Assembly (NCBI GenBank): GCA_033761915.1
Contig: JANRMC010000160.1
Coordinates: 1 to 27,964, forward strand
Reading direction: 5' to 3'
Length of the DNA stretch: 27,964 nt
From: JACMLD01 sp033761915
GTDB taxonomy: Bacteria > Bacteroidota > Bacteroidia > Chitinophagales > Chitinophagaceae
Shown: one piece after another, positions 15,903 to 23,254 of the stretch
Position numbering within the stretch: position 1 is the stretch's first letter
Layout of the letters: each line of letters starts with the position of its first letter
Translations under genes and position numbers: made by a program
The notes under the pieces: model-generated
Told to the model about the DNA's origin: nothing
Databases searched by the model: none
Seen by the model: only the letters and a program-made list of their open reading frames with translations

Positions 15903-16833
15903 TGTTTTTCTTGTCATTTGTTACGAGTTTTGCTTTTTCGTCTGCAAGTCCAATAGTAGCAATAGTTCCACTATTAAACTTTAAAAAATCACTTTCTATT
16001 CCGTCACTAAAAATAACACCATTAGTCGGCATTAAGGATTCAATTGTCAGATTATTATGTCCTTTCAAAAGTCCTGCTGTAATTCCTGTTTGTGTTCTGA
16101 TGCTTTGAAATGGCTCTCTAACTGCAAAAAGCAAATCATTGTCATTTAGCTTTGGTCGTTTGAGCTTGATGTTTTTTTCAAACATTCCTGCAACACCATA
16201 AGCCATATTAAAAACAGAGCTTAACCAACCTGTTGAACCTGCTTTTGTTGAAACTAAAAGTCCGCTTGAAGATTGCTCTTCTGTCTTGCTGTTATATGAA
16301 ATTTTATATCTTGCTGAAACGTGAGAAGAAGTACCAATAAACAAGTCATTGAAAGCTAATAAACTTTGTCCGTCATTCAGTTTAGCTTCTGCAAATCGCA
16401 TTGTTTGAAAATTATATTTCTCTGTCAAAACGTTTTCAATTCCGTAAATAAAATCACCTGTGTCAAAAGGCAATAAAACGCCATCATATCTTTGTTTGTC
16501 AGGGTTTATTGCAACCATTGGAACTCCTTTTGAATACTTGGCTGTATTTGCTACAAGACCGTCTTGACCAACAACCACAATAACATTCTTGTCTGTAAAA
16601 ATGTAGTTAGGTAAAAAGGTTCTTTCTACAACCTTGTTTTTAATTGTCGCAGAAAGTTGTGTTTGAATTTGATTAAGTGAATAATGAAAAGTATCGTGTT
16701 CAATTACATAGTCTTCAAAATTCCCACCAAGTCGTTCTATGTAAAATTTGGCTTGTGCTTTTGTATTGAAGCGTTCAATTAAAGTTTCAAGCCGGGTTTT
16801 ATTTTTAACAATGATTGCATATTCTACACTCAT
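15895..16833 (-). CDS. Divergent NAD(+)/ATP-NAD kinase-fold protein
   Basis: A 312-residue protein with the NAD-kinase/diacylglycerol-kinase-like fold. The phosphate loop, GGDGT in true NAD kinases, is GQDGL here (residues 89-93, after VIVVV). The second motif is LLAFNDLFIGTSS (158-170) with the conserved Asn-Asp/Glu, the third is KAGSTGW (197-203) in place of the usual PTGSTAY, and a fourth region is VIFSDGIESD (273-282). The fold is therefore recognisable, but the substrate loop is altered, so the nucleotide or sugar acted on is uncertain. A 70-residue N-terminal extension precedes the fold. Its ATG overlaps the stop of the SPFH gene (ATGA), showing translational coupling. AT-rich, about 28% GC over 16381-16440. 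Confidence 0.82.
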   Translation of the reverse strand: MSVEYAIIVKNKTRLETLIERFNTKAQAKFYIERLGGNFEDYVIEHDTFHYSLNQIQTQLSATIKNKVVERTFLPNYIFTDKNVIVVVGQDGLVANTAKYSKGVPMVAINPDKQRYDGVLLPFDTGDFIYGIENVLTEKYNFQTMRFAEAKLNDGQSLLAFNDLFIGTSSHVSARYKISYNSKTEEQSSSGLLVSTKAGSTGWLSSVFNMAYGVAGMFEKNIKLKRPKLNDNDLLFAVREPFQSIRTQTGITAGLLKGHNNLTIESLMPTNGVIFSDGIESDFLKFNSGTIATIGLADEKAKLVTNDKKNST

Positions 16834-17849
16834 TTTTTATTGCTCTTGTCGTTCAAAATTGAGTCCAACAATTCAGGACTAATATTTACGTTTCCTATTT
16901 TATCTGCGTTCTCTGCAAGTTGCCTGAACGCCAAAGAAATATTGAACTTTGGGTCTGGGTTATTGTTAAGTGCAGTTAGTGTTTTCCAATCAATGTCTTT
17001 GTAAGGTTTTAAAGTTGTTTCAATGACAAAACCTTGTGTTTCTGCTTCTTTTTTGTCGTTTGCAGTTTTTTGCTCTATAAGTTGTTTTCTTTGATTTTCA
17101 ACTGCAATGTCAGCCGAAATTTGCATCTCTCTTAATTTTCTGTCGTTCTCTGCTTTTTGAACATCAGATTCCATTTTCTTTTCTGCAATTTGTTTTTGTT
17201 TTTCTTCAACTGCAATTTCAGTATTTAGTTCAGACTCTTTTATTTTTCTTTCTTGTTCTACTGCAAAATTTCTACGTTCATAAATTGCTTGGTCTGCCTC
17301 TTGTTGTAATTTTTCTCTTGTTTCAGTTTCTAATGCTCTTGACATTTCAGGTGTTGCTTGAATTGCCAAAATACTTGCACTTAAAATTTCAATACCAAGC
17401 ATATTGATAGCTTGTGAATTTTTAAGCCCTTCTAAAATATTAGCTTCAATTTTTTTTGCAGAACGAATTGCATCTTTTAAAGTAATTCCGTGAATAAATG
17501 AAGCTGTTGCTGTTTGTGCTTCATTTATAATTCTTTGGTTTAGTTTCTCTATGTCATTTTTTTTGTATTGTCCACCGTCTGTAACTGTAAAATCTAAATT
17601 ATCAGCAAGTGTTTTAGGATTTCCAATTTTGTAACTTATTTGTCCCTGTATAGAAACTGTCTGATAGTCGTTTGTCGTTTCGGTAAAAATAAATGGTAAG
17701 TCGTTACTTCCCATTGGTATTGCGACAATTGAGCTATTTGGTGCAAAGTAGAAAAATGAAAGTCCACGACCTTCTCGTTTTATGTTTCCATTTTTATAAT
17801 GAAGCACGTAAGTCATTGAGTCAAATTTGATGTGTTGTATTCCGAACAT
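16830..17849 (-). CDS. SPFH/band-7 domain protein with long coiled coil
   Basis: A 339-residue protein. Residues 1 to about 170 form an SPFH/band-7 domain (VSIQGQISYKIGNPKTLADN, RIINEAQTATASFIHGITLKDA, LGIEILSASILAIQATPEM). Residues about 170-275 are a highly charged, alanine-, lysine- and glutamate-rich coiled coil (EKLQQEADQAIYERRNFAVE and on), as in flotillin-like proteins. There is no N-terminal membrane helix or signal peptide, so it would be cytoplasmic or peripheral, probably a ring- or cage-forming oligomer. The C-terminal tail (281-339) contains DIDWKTLTALNNNPDPKFNISLAFRQLAENA. It is the first gene of a pair with the NAD-kinase-like gene, with a four-base overlap. Composition is AT-rich (30% GC over 17041-17100), which marks it as foreign to its surroundings. 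Confidence 0.88.
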   Translation of the reverse strand: MFGIQHIKFDSMTYVLHYKNGNIKREGRGLSFFYFAPNSSIVAIPMGSNDLPFIFTETTNDYQTVSIQGQISYKIGNPKTLADNLDFTVTDGGQYKKNDIEKLNQRIINEAQTATASFIHGITLKDAIRSAKKIEANILEGLKNSQAINMLGIEILSASILAIQATPEMSRALETETREKLQQEADQAIYERRNFAVEQERKIKESELNTEIAVEEKQKQIAEKKMESDVQKAENDRKLREMQISADIAVENQRKQLIEQKTANDKKEAETQGFVIETTLKPYKDIDWKTLTALNNNPDPKFNISLAFRQLAENADKIGNVNISPELLDSILNDKSNKK

Positions 17850-18213
17850 ATTTATTTTATTTTTTAATTTCTTTCTGTGAAGTTACGGTGTAACTCCAAA
17901 ATGGCACATAACGGGCAGGTATTGCCGATGGTGGGGAATTTTATATTCGTCTGCCCGGAACAACTGCCTGGCTTTTGATAAAGTTAAATATTAAGAACTA
18001 AAGTTGGGCTTTATTCGTCGAGCCCCGAACCACAGCCTGAATTTGCAATTTGTTGATGTTTGCTGGTCATGCCCAACTTGCATAAAACCCAATGTTATGT
18101 GCCGTACTTAGCTGCCAAAAAAATCTGTTAATACTTTTCTTAAAGAACTTGTAAGCTTTGCAAAGTGTCAGACCCGTATAAAAAACTATAAGGTCGCCGA
18201 TAATACAGCTTTA
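17850..18213. other. Non-coding spacer between SPFH gene and barrel-like gene
   Basis: No gene is visible. A short palindrome GTTAC-GGT-GTAAC (17882-17894) lies in the SPFH leader. The middle holds the structured element at 17903-18103. The part from 18104 to 18213 shows no further structure that I can support. Confidence 0.5.
17903..18103. repeat. Structured inverted-repeat element (attC-like or RNA-like)
   Basis: A perfect 10-bp outer inverted repeat, GGCACATAAC (17903-17912) and GTTATGTGCC (18094-18103), encloses two side hairpins: GGGCAG (17914-17919) with CTGCCC (17951-17956), and AAGTTGGGC (18001-18009) with GCCCAACTT (18071-18079). The layout, with outer boxes 200 bp apart and internal pairing, recalls long integron attC sites, but the outer boxes do not match the attC consensus GTTRRRY exactly. 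A structured RNA or a transposon remnant is equally possible. Confidence 0.55.
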
Positions 18214-18990
18214 TCAATCAGAGTTCTTACAACTACCAAAATTAAACCGCAACCCAATGGCAGGAATAATTAGAAACCGTCGCATAGTCGATGTTCTTTC
18301 AGTTGCAGAAAGATAAAACATATCAGTTGCAGTCGGGCTAGTATCTGCCGGTACGGGTTTGTAATAGATTTTATTATTTGTAAACACATATTGTGTTTTA
18401 ACTGATAAGTCAATCGCTACACATGAGTTTAACTGCCAGCCTTTTCTTACAGCAAACTGCAATAAAGGGTTAATATAATTCCCTTTATCTTCCCGGTAAA
18501 CGGTGATAAGTTGATTGCTTTGCGATGGGTTGGGTACCTGCAAGGCATTGCCACCTGTAGTTAAACGCTGTACACCAGCCCCAAGTTCTATTTTAATACC
18601 GTTATTGCCCTTGGTGGTTCCGCCTTTACCACCTTTGGCCGCATAGCCTGCACTTATTATGCCATTGATAGCAGTAGTTGGGGAAAAACTCTTTATGCTG
18701 CCGTTGCCGATAAACCACTTATAGGTTTGCTCAATGCTATTACTGAGGTTATAGCGGTTTAGCTGTAGTTCTACACTGAGTTGAAAATTCCCGTTTATTG
18801 GTTTGGTAAATTCAATGCCTGTCAGGGGACTAATGTTGGTGTTTTTGTTGTTAAAAACATCTTTGTTTAAGAAACCGAATGCCGACCCAGCATATGCAGT
18901 AATTTGCAAGGGTTTTTTTTGAGCATTGATATGAATTGTGATAAGTAATAAAAAAAGTACACTTAGATTTATTTTGATTGGGTATCTCAT
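18214..18990 (-). CDS. Secreted, probably outer-membrane beta-barrel protein, unknown
   Basis: A 258-residue protein with a Sec signal peptide (residues 1-23, INLSVLFLLLITIHINA, cleaved before QKKP). The mature part alternates short amphipathic strands with glycines (ITAYAGSAFGFLN, FQLSVELQLNRYNL, GIKIELGAGVQRL, NPLLQFAVRKGWQL, AIDLSVKTQYVF) and ends FLIIPAIGLRFNFGSCKNSD. This pattern is typical of small Bacteroidota outer-membrane barrels with an opacity-protein-like topology. No specific family was recognised. It is flanked by boundary sites at 18094 and 19409 in opposite orientation, and has no co-transcribed neighbour. Confidence 0.72.
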   Translation of the reverse strand: MRYPIKINLSVLFLLLITIHINAQKKPLQITAYAGSAFGFLNKDVFNNKNTNISPLTGIEFTKPINGNFQLSVELQLNRYNLSNSIEQTYKWFIGNGSIKSFSPTTAINGIISAGYAAKGGKGGTTKGNNGIKIELGAGVQRLTTGGNALQVPNPSQSNQLITVYREDKGNYINPLLQFAVRKGWQLNSCVAIDLSVKTQYVFTNNKIYYKPVPADTSPTATDMFYLSATERTSTMRRFLIIPAIGLRFNFGSCKNSD

Positions 18991-19408
18991 TTATGATTTA
19001 ATTTCTCTGTTTGGGTAAGTTTAAAATATTTAAACAATAATCTTCGTTTTTAAGCTACATCAAAAGTCTTTTTCTTACAATTAGTAGTTTAGCTTATATG
19101 AAAATGGTTTTCGTCCATATAAAGACTGCTGCCAAACAATGAACTGTTGTCTGTCCTTATGTGTCGTGCTGTTAATAGTTTTTGTGAGGGTTGCAGTGAT
19201 TGTCAAACGGGATACTGTGTTCACTTGCTTATGACTTGAACAAAAGTCCACCCGGTACTACAGCTCAATTGAAAAACTGAAGAACAAAATATGTACAAAA
19301 GCCGAACAATGATTGTCAAGCCGATGTGGGCTTTGGGTCAAGTCAAACCTAAATGATAAAGAACATTTTTACTGTCGCCCCAACGCTTGGGAAACTGTTT
19401 GGCAGTAT

Positions 19409-19418
19409 GGCACATAAC
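19409..19418 (-). repeat. GTTATGTGC boundary site 4
   Basis: GGCACATAAC, the complement of GTTATGTGCC. Extended to the left, its complement reads GTTATGTGCCATACTGCCAAA, close to the sequence GTTATGTGCCGTACTTAGC then TGCCAAA starting at 18094. The barrel-protein unit is therefore flanked by inverted repeats of about 20 bp with gaps. Confidence 0.5.
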
Positions 19419-19595
19419 TCTAGTATTTATGATATTATACGCACTGTTAAGATAAAAAACATTTCTGAAAATCAATTCTTTAGTATTCAACTTTTTGTAT
19501 TGTTGTTAGTACAATCTACTAATTTGGGAGTTACTTAACCGGTGTGAGAAATGAAGATAAGGAATGTGCCTTGAATATATAGCGCCTGCTGCAAA

Positions 19596-19638
19596 TTTCT
19601 TTGTGTGCCTTTGTGTCTTCTTTGTGGCACTTTGTGTA
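19596..19638. repeat. CAAAG-periodic repeat, reverse orientation
   Basis: CTTTGTG units repeat about every 10-11 bases (four units). The complement resembles the array at 10929-10973. Not coding. Confidence 0.5.
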
Positions 19639-19768
19639 ATAGCTTTTTAATATCACAGCGCTACACGAAGCAGAAACTTAGTTGCACAAAGGGTTACCTC
19701 AACCCCCTTGCTGTTTCACAGAATCACTGTCAGCAGCCTGTCGAAGACGGGAGCGTAGTTGTGTATGT

Positions 19769-19877
19769 CCCCCTTCGATAAACTTAGGGTGGCATGATGA
19801 TTTTGTTTATCATCCTTCGATAAGCTCAGGATGGCAGGATGCTATCGTTCATCACCCTTCGATAAGCTCAGGGTGAT
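19769..19877. repeat. Three REP-like hairpins with conserved 11-nt loop
   Basis: Hairpins at 19771-19789 (CCCT/AGGG), 19811-19833 (CATCCT/AGGATG) and 19851-19877 (ATCACCCT/AGGGTGAT) each enclose an 11-base loop TCGATAARCTY. The stem sequences differ in a compensating way (CATCCT/AGGATG against CACCCT/AGGGTG). Two more copies occur at 8714-8736 and 23822-23842. Confidence 0.75.
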
Positions 19878-19952
19878 AGCATGCACTGCGGAGCACCACA
19901 AACTACCAACTATAAACCACAAACACTTTCCGTTCAATATTGTATTGCCGCA

Positions 19953-19998
19953 CAAGAGTGCGACGCAAGGATGCCGCTATAAAATACCACTGCCGGCT
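19953..19998 (-). repeat. Dispersed GTCGCAC repeat, single copy (R7)
   Basis: AAGAGTGCGACGCAAGGATG, then CCGCTATAAAATACCACTGC and CGGCT. On the minus strand it follows the M1 peptidase gene and its terminator. It is the copy most similar to the one inside hupE. Confidence 0.75.
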
Positions 19999-20002
19999 CA
20001 CC

Positions 20003-20033
20003 CAAAATAAAAACCCCGCCATGCGGCGGGGTT
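20003..20033 (-). terminator. Intrinsic terminator of the M1 peptidase gene
   Basis: AACCCCGCC (20012-20020) and GGCGGGGTT (20025-20033) form a nine-pair GC-rich stem with loop ATGC. On the minus strand it is followed by TTTTATTTTGGG. It lies 22 bases after the M1 stop codon. Confidence 0.85.
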
Positions 20034-20054
20034 GCTTGTTGTATGCTGTTGTTG

Positions 20055-22448
20055 TTAGAAACCTTTTTTATCAGCCGCTTTTTTCTCTTCGGCTTTTTGC
20101 ATGGGGTTTATGCCCTGGCTTTGGCCACGCACAGCACCCTGCTTAATTTTAAACGATTGAAACTTGCTGGGCTCATCGGCAATTTTGGGCCAGCTGTTAT
20201 TGGCCGTGTTAATATCGGCTGTTTCTTTCAGGGGGTCTAACTGCACTTTGGCTACCGGTTTGTTTTTTACAAAGGTTTTAACCAGTTTACCTTCGTTTTT
20301 GCGCCATACCTGTGCGGGTATGCGTTCTATTTCTTTGGTACCATCTGCATAGGTCCACTCTAAAATTACAGGCATTACCAAACCACCTTTATTGCTAAAA
20401 GTAATTTCGTAAAAGTGTTTGTTGGCCATTCGTGCTTTCATGTCAGCATCCATCGGCTCTATCATACCTTTTACGGGTACCACGTACTTGCTGGTGTCAT
20501 AGGCTTCCAGGCCGCGGTTGTAACGCCAGTAAAAATCGCGTTGTGTGGTGTCTGCATCGGTGGCAAATACAATATTCTTATCCTCGCGGTTGCGAATTTT
20601 TGAGATGTCATCAAAAGTGCTGCCGGCAGGCTTGGCCAATGTGCGGCTGGCCACGGTGTCTTTTATATTGCTGGTGGGCACAAAATCTAAATCGGCCTTA
20701 AAGTATTTGATGGTGTCTAAAGAAATATCGCAGGCATCGGTGCCATAAAACCAACCTCTCCAAAACCAATCTAAATCTTCACCACTGGCATCTTCCAGGG
20801 TGCGGAACAAATCTCCCGGCTCCGGGTGTTTAAAGGCCCAGCGGCGGGCATATTCTTTAAAAGCATAATCAAACAGTTCACGGCCCATAATGGTTTCACG
20901 CAAAATGTTTAAACCGGTTGCGGGTTTGGTATATGCATTGGGGCCAAACTGTATAATGTTTTCGCTGTTGGTCATAATAGGCTCTAACTGATCTTTGGGC
21001 AAACGCATGTAATCAGTAATGGTCCAGGCCGGGCCACCGCGTGTTGGAAATTTATTATCGTATAACTCTTCTGTTAAGTACTCCACAAAAGAGTTTAAGC
21101 CTTCATCCATCCAGCTCCACTGGCGCTCGTCGCTGTTAATAATCATAGGGAAGAAGTTATGACCCACTTCGTGAATGATTACACCCAGCATGCCATATTT
21201 GGTGCCTTCGCTATAGCTGCCATCTTTTTCGGTGCGGCCATAGTTAAAACAAATCATGGGGTACTCCATACCATTGGCCGCTTCCACGCTTTGTGCCACG
21301 GGGTAGGGGTAAGGTATGGTAAACTTAGAATAGCTTTTAATGGTATGCGCCACGGCTTTGGTACTTAGCTTGCGGTACAAGCCATAGGCTTCTTTGCCAT
21401 ACTGGCTCATGCACATTACTTTTTTGCCTTCTACATAAGCAGGCATCGCATCCCAAATAAATTTGCGTGAAGAGCCCCAGGCAAAGTCACGCACATTATC
21501 TGCTTTATAAATCCATGTTTTCTTTTGTTTGCTCTTTTGTTTTTCTGCTGCTTTTGCTTCATCTAAGGTTACTACTTCAACCGGTTCTTTAGATGTGGTA
21601 GCTTTTTGCCAGCGGGCTAATTGTGCTGCAGATAAAACGGCAGGGTAGTTCTGGCATTCTCCGGTAGCTGCCACCACGTGGTCTGCAGGTACCGTCATTT
21701 GTACTTTAAAGTTGCCAAAGCCCAGCGCAAACTCTCCACGTCCGGTAAACTGGTGGTTTTGCCAACCCTGAAAATCGCTGTACACACAAAGACGGGGGTA
21801 CCATTGTGTAATGGTAAAAATGTGGTTGCCATCTTCAGGAAAATATTCGTAGCCACCACGGCCACCCACAGTCATGCGATCGGTTATTTTATAATTCCAG
21901 TCAATGCTAAACACAAATTTCTGACCGGGCTTTAACGGCACGGGCAGTTCTACCCGCATCATGGTTTTATTAACGGTGTAGTTTAATTTTTTACCCAACG
22001 CATCTACCAGGCGGGTAATGTTTACACCATAATCGTTATCCTTTTTTTCAATGCGGCTCAGCGTCATATCATTTACCTGGCGGGGCATTGCCTGTCCATC
22101 CTGGTAATTGGCATTTTTGCTGCTGCTGTGTTCGTTTTCATCTACCTGCAGCCACAGGTAGCTTAATACATCCGGGCTGTTGTTGTAATAGGTAATAGTT
22201 TCACTGCCGGTTAATTTTAAATTGGGTTCATCCAATTCGCATTTAATGTCATAGTCGGCACGTTGCTGCCAGTATTTGGGGCCGGGGGCACCACTGGCAG
22301 TGCGGTACTCATTAGGCGTAGGTAAAATGCCGCCTAACTGTTCAAATTTGTTGCCATGGTTGCTACCCGGGTTGTTTTGGGTGTTTTGTGCGGTTGCCAC
22401 ATTACACACTGCTAAGCCCAGGCCACAGGCAAAGAGTAGCTGTTTCAT
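20055..22448 (-). CDS. Secreted M1 family zinc metallopeptidase
   Basis: A 797-residue exported peptidase. A Sec signal (residues 1-20, LFACGLGLAVCNVATA) is followed by the N-terminal beta domain and a gluzincin catalytic domain. The zinc site is HEVGH (426-430) with the third ligand E449 in WMDEGLNSFVEY. GMEYPMI (393-399) stands where aminopeptidases have GxMEN, and NAYTKPATGL carries the transition-state tyrosine region. The ERIPAQVWRKNEGKLVKTF C-terminal domain is usual for the Bacteroidota members. It presumably trims N-terminal residues of peptides in the periplasm or outside. The start is two bases after the hupE stop, so the two are one transcription unit. Confidence 0.93.
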   Translation of the reverse strand: MKQLLFACGLGLAVCNVATAQNTQNNPGSNHGNKFEQLGGILPTPNEYRTASGAPGPKYWQQRADYDIKCELDEPNLKLTGSETITYYNNSPDVLSYLWLQVDENEHSSSKNANYQDGQAMPRQVNDMTLSRIEKKDNDYGVNITRLVDALGKKLNYTVNKTMMRVELPVPLKPGQKFVFSIDWNYKITDRMTVGGRGGYEYFPEDGNHIFTITQWYPRLCVYSDFQGWQNHQFTGRGEFALGFGNFKVQMTVPADHVVAATGECQNYPAVLSAAQLARWQKATTSKEPVEVVTLDEAKAAEKQKSKQKKTWIYKADNVRDFAWGSSRKFIWDAMPAYVEGKKVMCMSQYGKEAYGLYRKLSTKAVAHTIKSYSKFTIPYPYPVAQSVEAANGMEYPMICFNYGRTEKDGSYSEGTKYGMLGVIIHEVGHNFFPMIINSDERQWSWMDEGLNSFVEYLTEELYDNKFPTRGGPAWTITDYMRLPKDQLEPIMTNSENIIQFGPNAYTKPATGLNILRETIMGRELFDYAFKEYARRWAFKHPEPGDLFRTLEDASGEDLDWFWRGWFYGTDACDISLDTIKYFKADLDFVPTSNIKDTVASRTLAKPAGSTFDDISKIRNREDKNIVFATDADTTQRDFYWRYNRGLEAYDTSKYVVPVKGMIEPMDADMKARMANKHFYEITFSNKGGLVMPVILEWTYADGTKEIERIPAQVWRKNEGKLVKTFVKNKPVAKVQLDPLKETADINTANNSWPKIADEPSKFQSFKIKQGAVRGQSQGINPMQKAEEKKAADKKGF

Positions 22449-22450
22449 AA

Positions 22451-23158
22451 TTATGATGGTTTATGTAATTGATGTATTAAAAATACCGGCTGTTGTTTTT
22501 CATAGCGGCATCGTTGCGTCGCAATCACTTCATCTTTTGTTTCATTGGGCAACGGGCTATAAAAAACGGTGCTTTCTTTTTTAGGGTAACGTTCTATTGC
22601 CATTAACAGCGCCACACCAAATATAGCGCCTGAGGCATACAGCAAATACTCGCGGCGGTTTACTTTTAATAATTGCACTACAAGGTAGGTGATTATTAAA
22701 ATGCCCGCTACAATTAATAATTGCCCGGCTTCAAGCCCCAGGTTAAAAGCCAATAGTTGCATAATGATGCTTTCATCTTTACCCAGCAATGCTTTCAGGT
22801 AATTAGAAAAACCAAGCCCGTGTATTAAACCAAAAAACAGTGCTAAAAAATAAATAAGCGGCAAACGCTGCTGAAATGTAAAATCTTTTTGCCACACATT
22901 ACTAAGGGCGGTTGCAACAATAGTAACGGGTATTAAAAACTCTATCCAGTTAACGGGTATGTTTATAACATCAAACACGCTTAAAGCAAGGGTAACCGAG
23001 TGGCCAATGGTAAAAGCGGTAACCAATACCAGTATTTTTCTCCAGTCGGCAAAAGTATACCTCAGGCAAAGGGCTGCCACAAACAAAATATGATCGTAAC
23101 CCGCCCAGTCCAGTATATGGTCTTTACCCAAGCCTAAGTACACCCAAAATTCCTGCAT
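22451..23158 (-). CDS. HupE/UreJ family membrane protein
   Basis: A 235-residue membrane protein of the HupE/UreJ family, whose characterised members take up nickel or cobalt. Candidate metal ligands occupy family positions: H14 and D22-H23 in the N-terminal GKDHILDWAGYDH, H53 in TIGHSVTLA, H113 in GLIHGLGFS and E143. Six or seven helices can be drawn to residue 189. The tail from about residue 210 to 226 is translated from a copy of the GTCGCAC intergenic repeat (22483-22530), so the original C-terminus was probably near residue 208. It is upstream of the M1 peptidase gene by two bases and divergent from the DUF6702 gene. Confidence 0.88.
   Translation of the reverse strand: MQEFWVYLGLGKDHILDWAGYDHILFVAALCLRYTFADWRKILVLVTAFTIGHSVTLALSVFDVINIPVNWIEFLIPVTIVATALSNVWQKDFTFQQRLPLIYFLALFFGLIHGLGFSNYLKALLGKDESIIMQLLAFNLGLEAGQLLIVAGILIITYLVVQLLKVNRREYLLYASGAIFGVALLMAIERYPKKESTVFYSPLPNETKDEVIATQRCRYEKQQPVFLIHQLHKPS
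22483..22530 (+). repeat. Dispersed GTCGCAC repeat inside the 3' end of hupE (R8)
   Basis: The plus-strand sequence TACCGGCTGTTGTTTTTCAT then AGCGGCATCGTTGCGTCGCA aligns with copy R1 (near 1990-2031) and with the complement of R7. It is antisense to hupE codons 210-226. Confidence 0.75.
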
Positions 23159-23254
23159 AGTAATAGTTAATGCCGCTTATAAAGTTTTAACGGTTCAGTT
23201 TATCAGGTGTGGAAAATAAACAAGAGATTTGTGGTAGAAAAATTTAGTTTTTCA

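Larger units (their letters stand above)
18991..20002. other. Long non-coding region, about 1 kb
   Basis: I see no convincing gene here. From left to right it holds an AT-rich leader of the barrel-protein gene, the fourth GTTATGTGC-type boundary (19409-19418), a CAAAG-periodic array (19596-19638), three hairpin repeats (19769-19877) and a GTCGCAC-family repeat (19953-19998). Short open frames in it coincide with repeats and have unlikely compositions. Confidence 0.6.

Noticed and set aside
15894..19418. A genuine integron
   Set aside because: No integrase gene, the outer boxes do not fit the attC consensus well, and the element is longer than typical attC sites. Kept only as a cassette-like arrangement.
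19353..19538. Small plus-strand open frame of 61 codons
   Set aside because: It spans a boundary repeat and has no recognisable features; chance open frame in AT-rich DNA is the simpler explanation.
19682..19876. Small plus-strand open frame
   Set aside because: It is translated from the three hairpin repeats (repeated HPSISSGWQD-like residues) and is not a protein.
19769..19877. CRISPR-like regular repeats
   Set aside because: Only three copies, spacing about 40 bases with variable repeats, no cas genes, and the units are hairpins found elsewhere singly.
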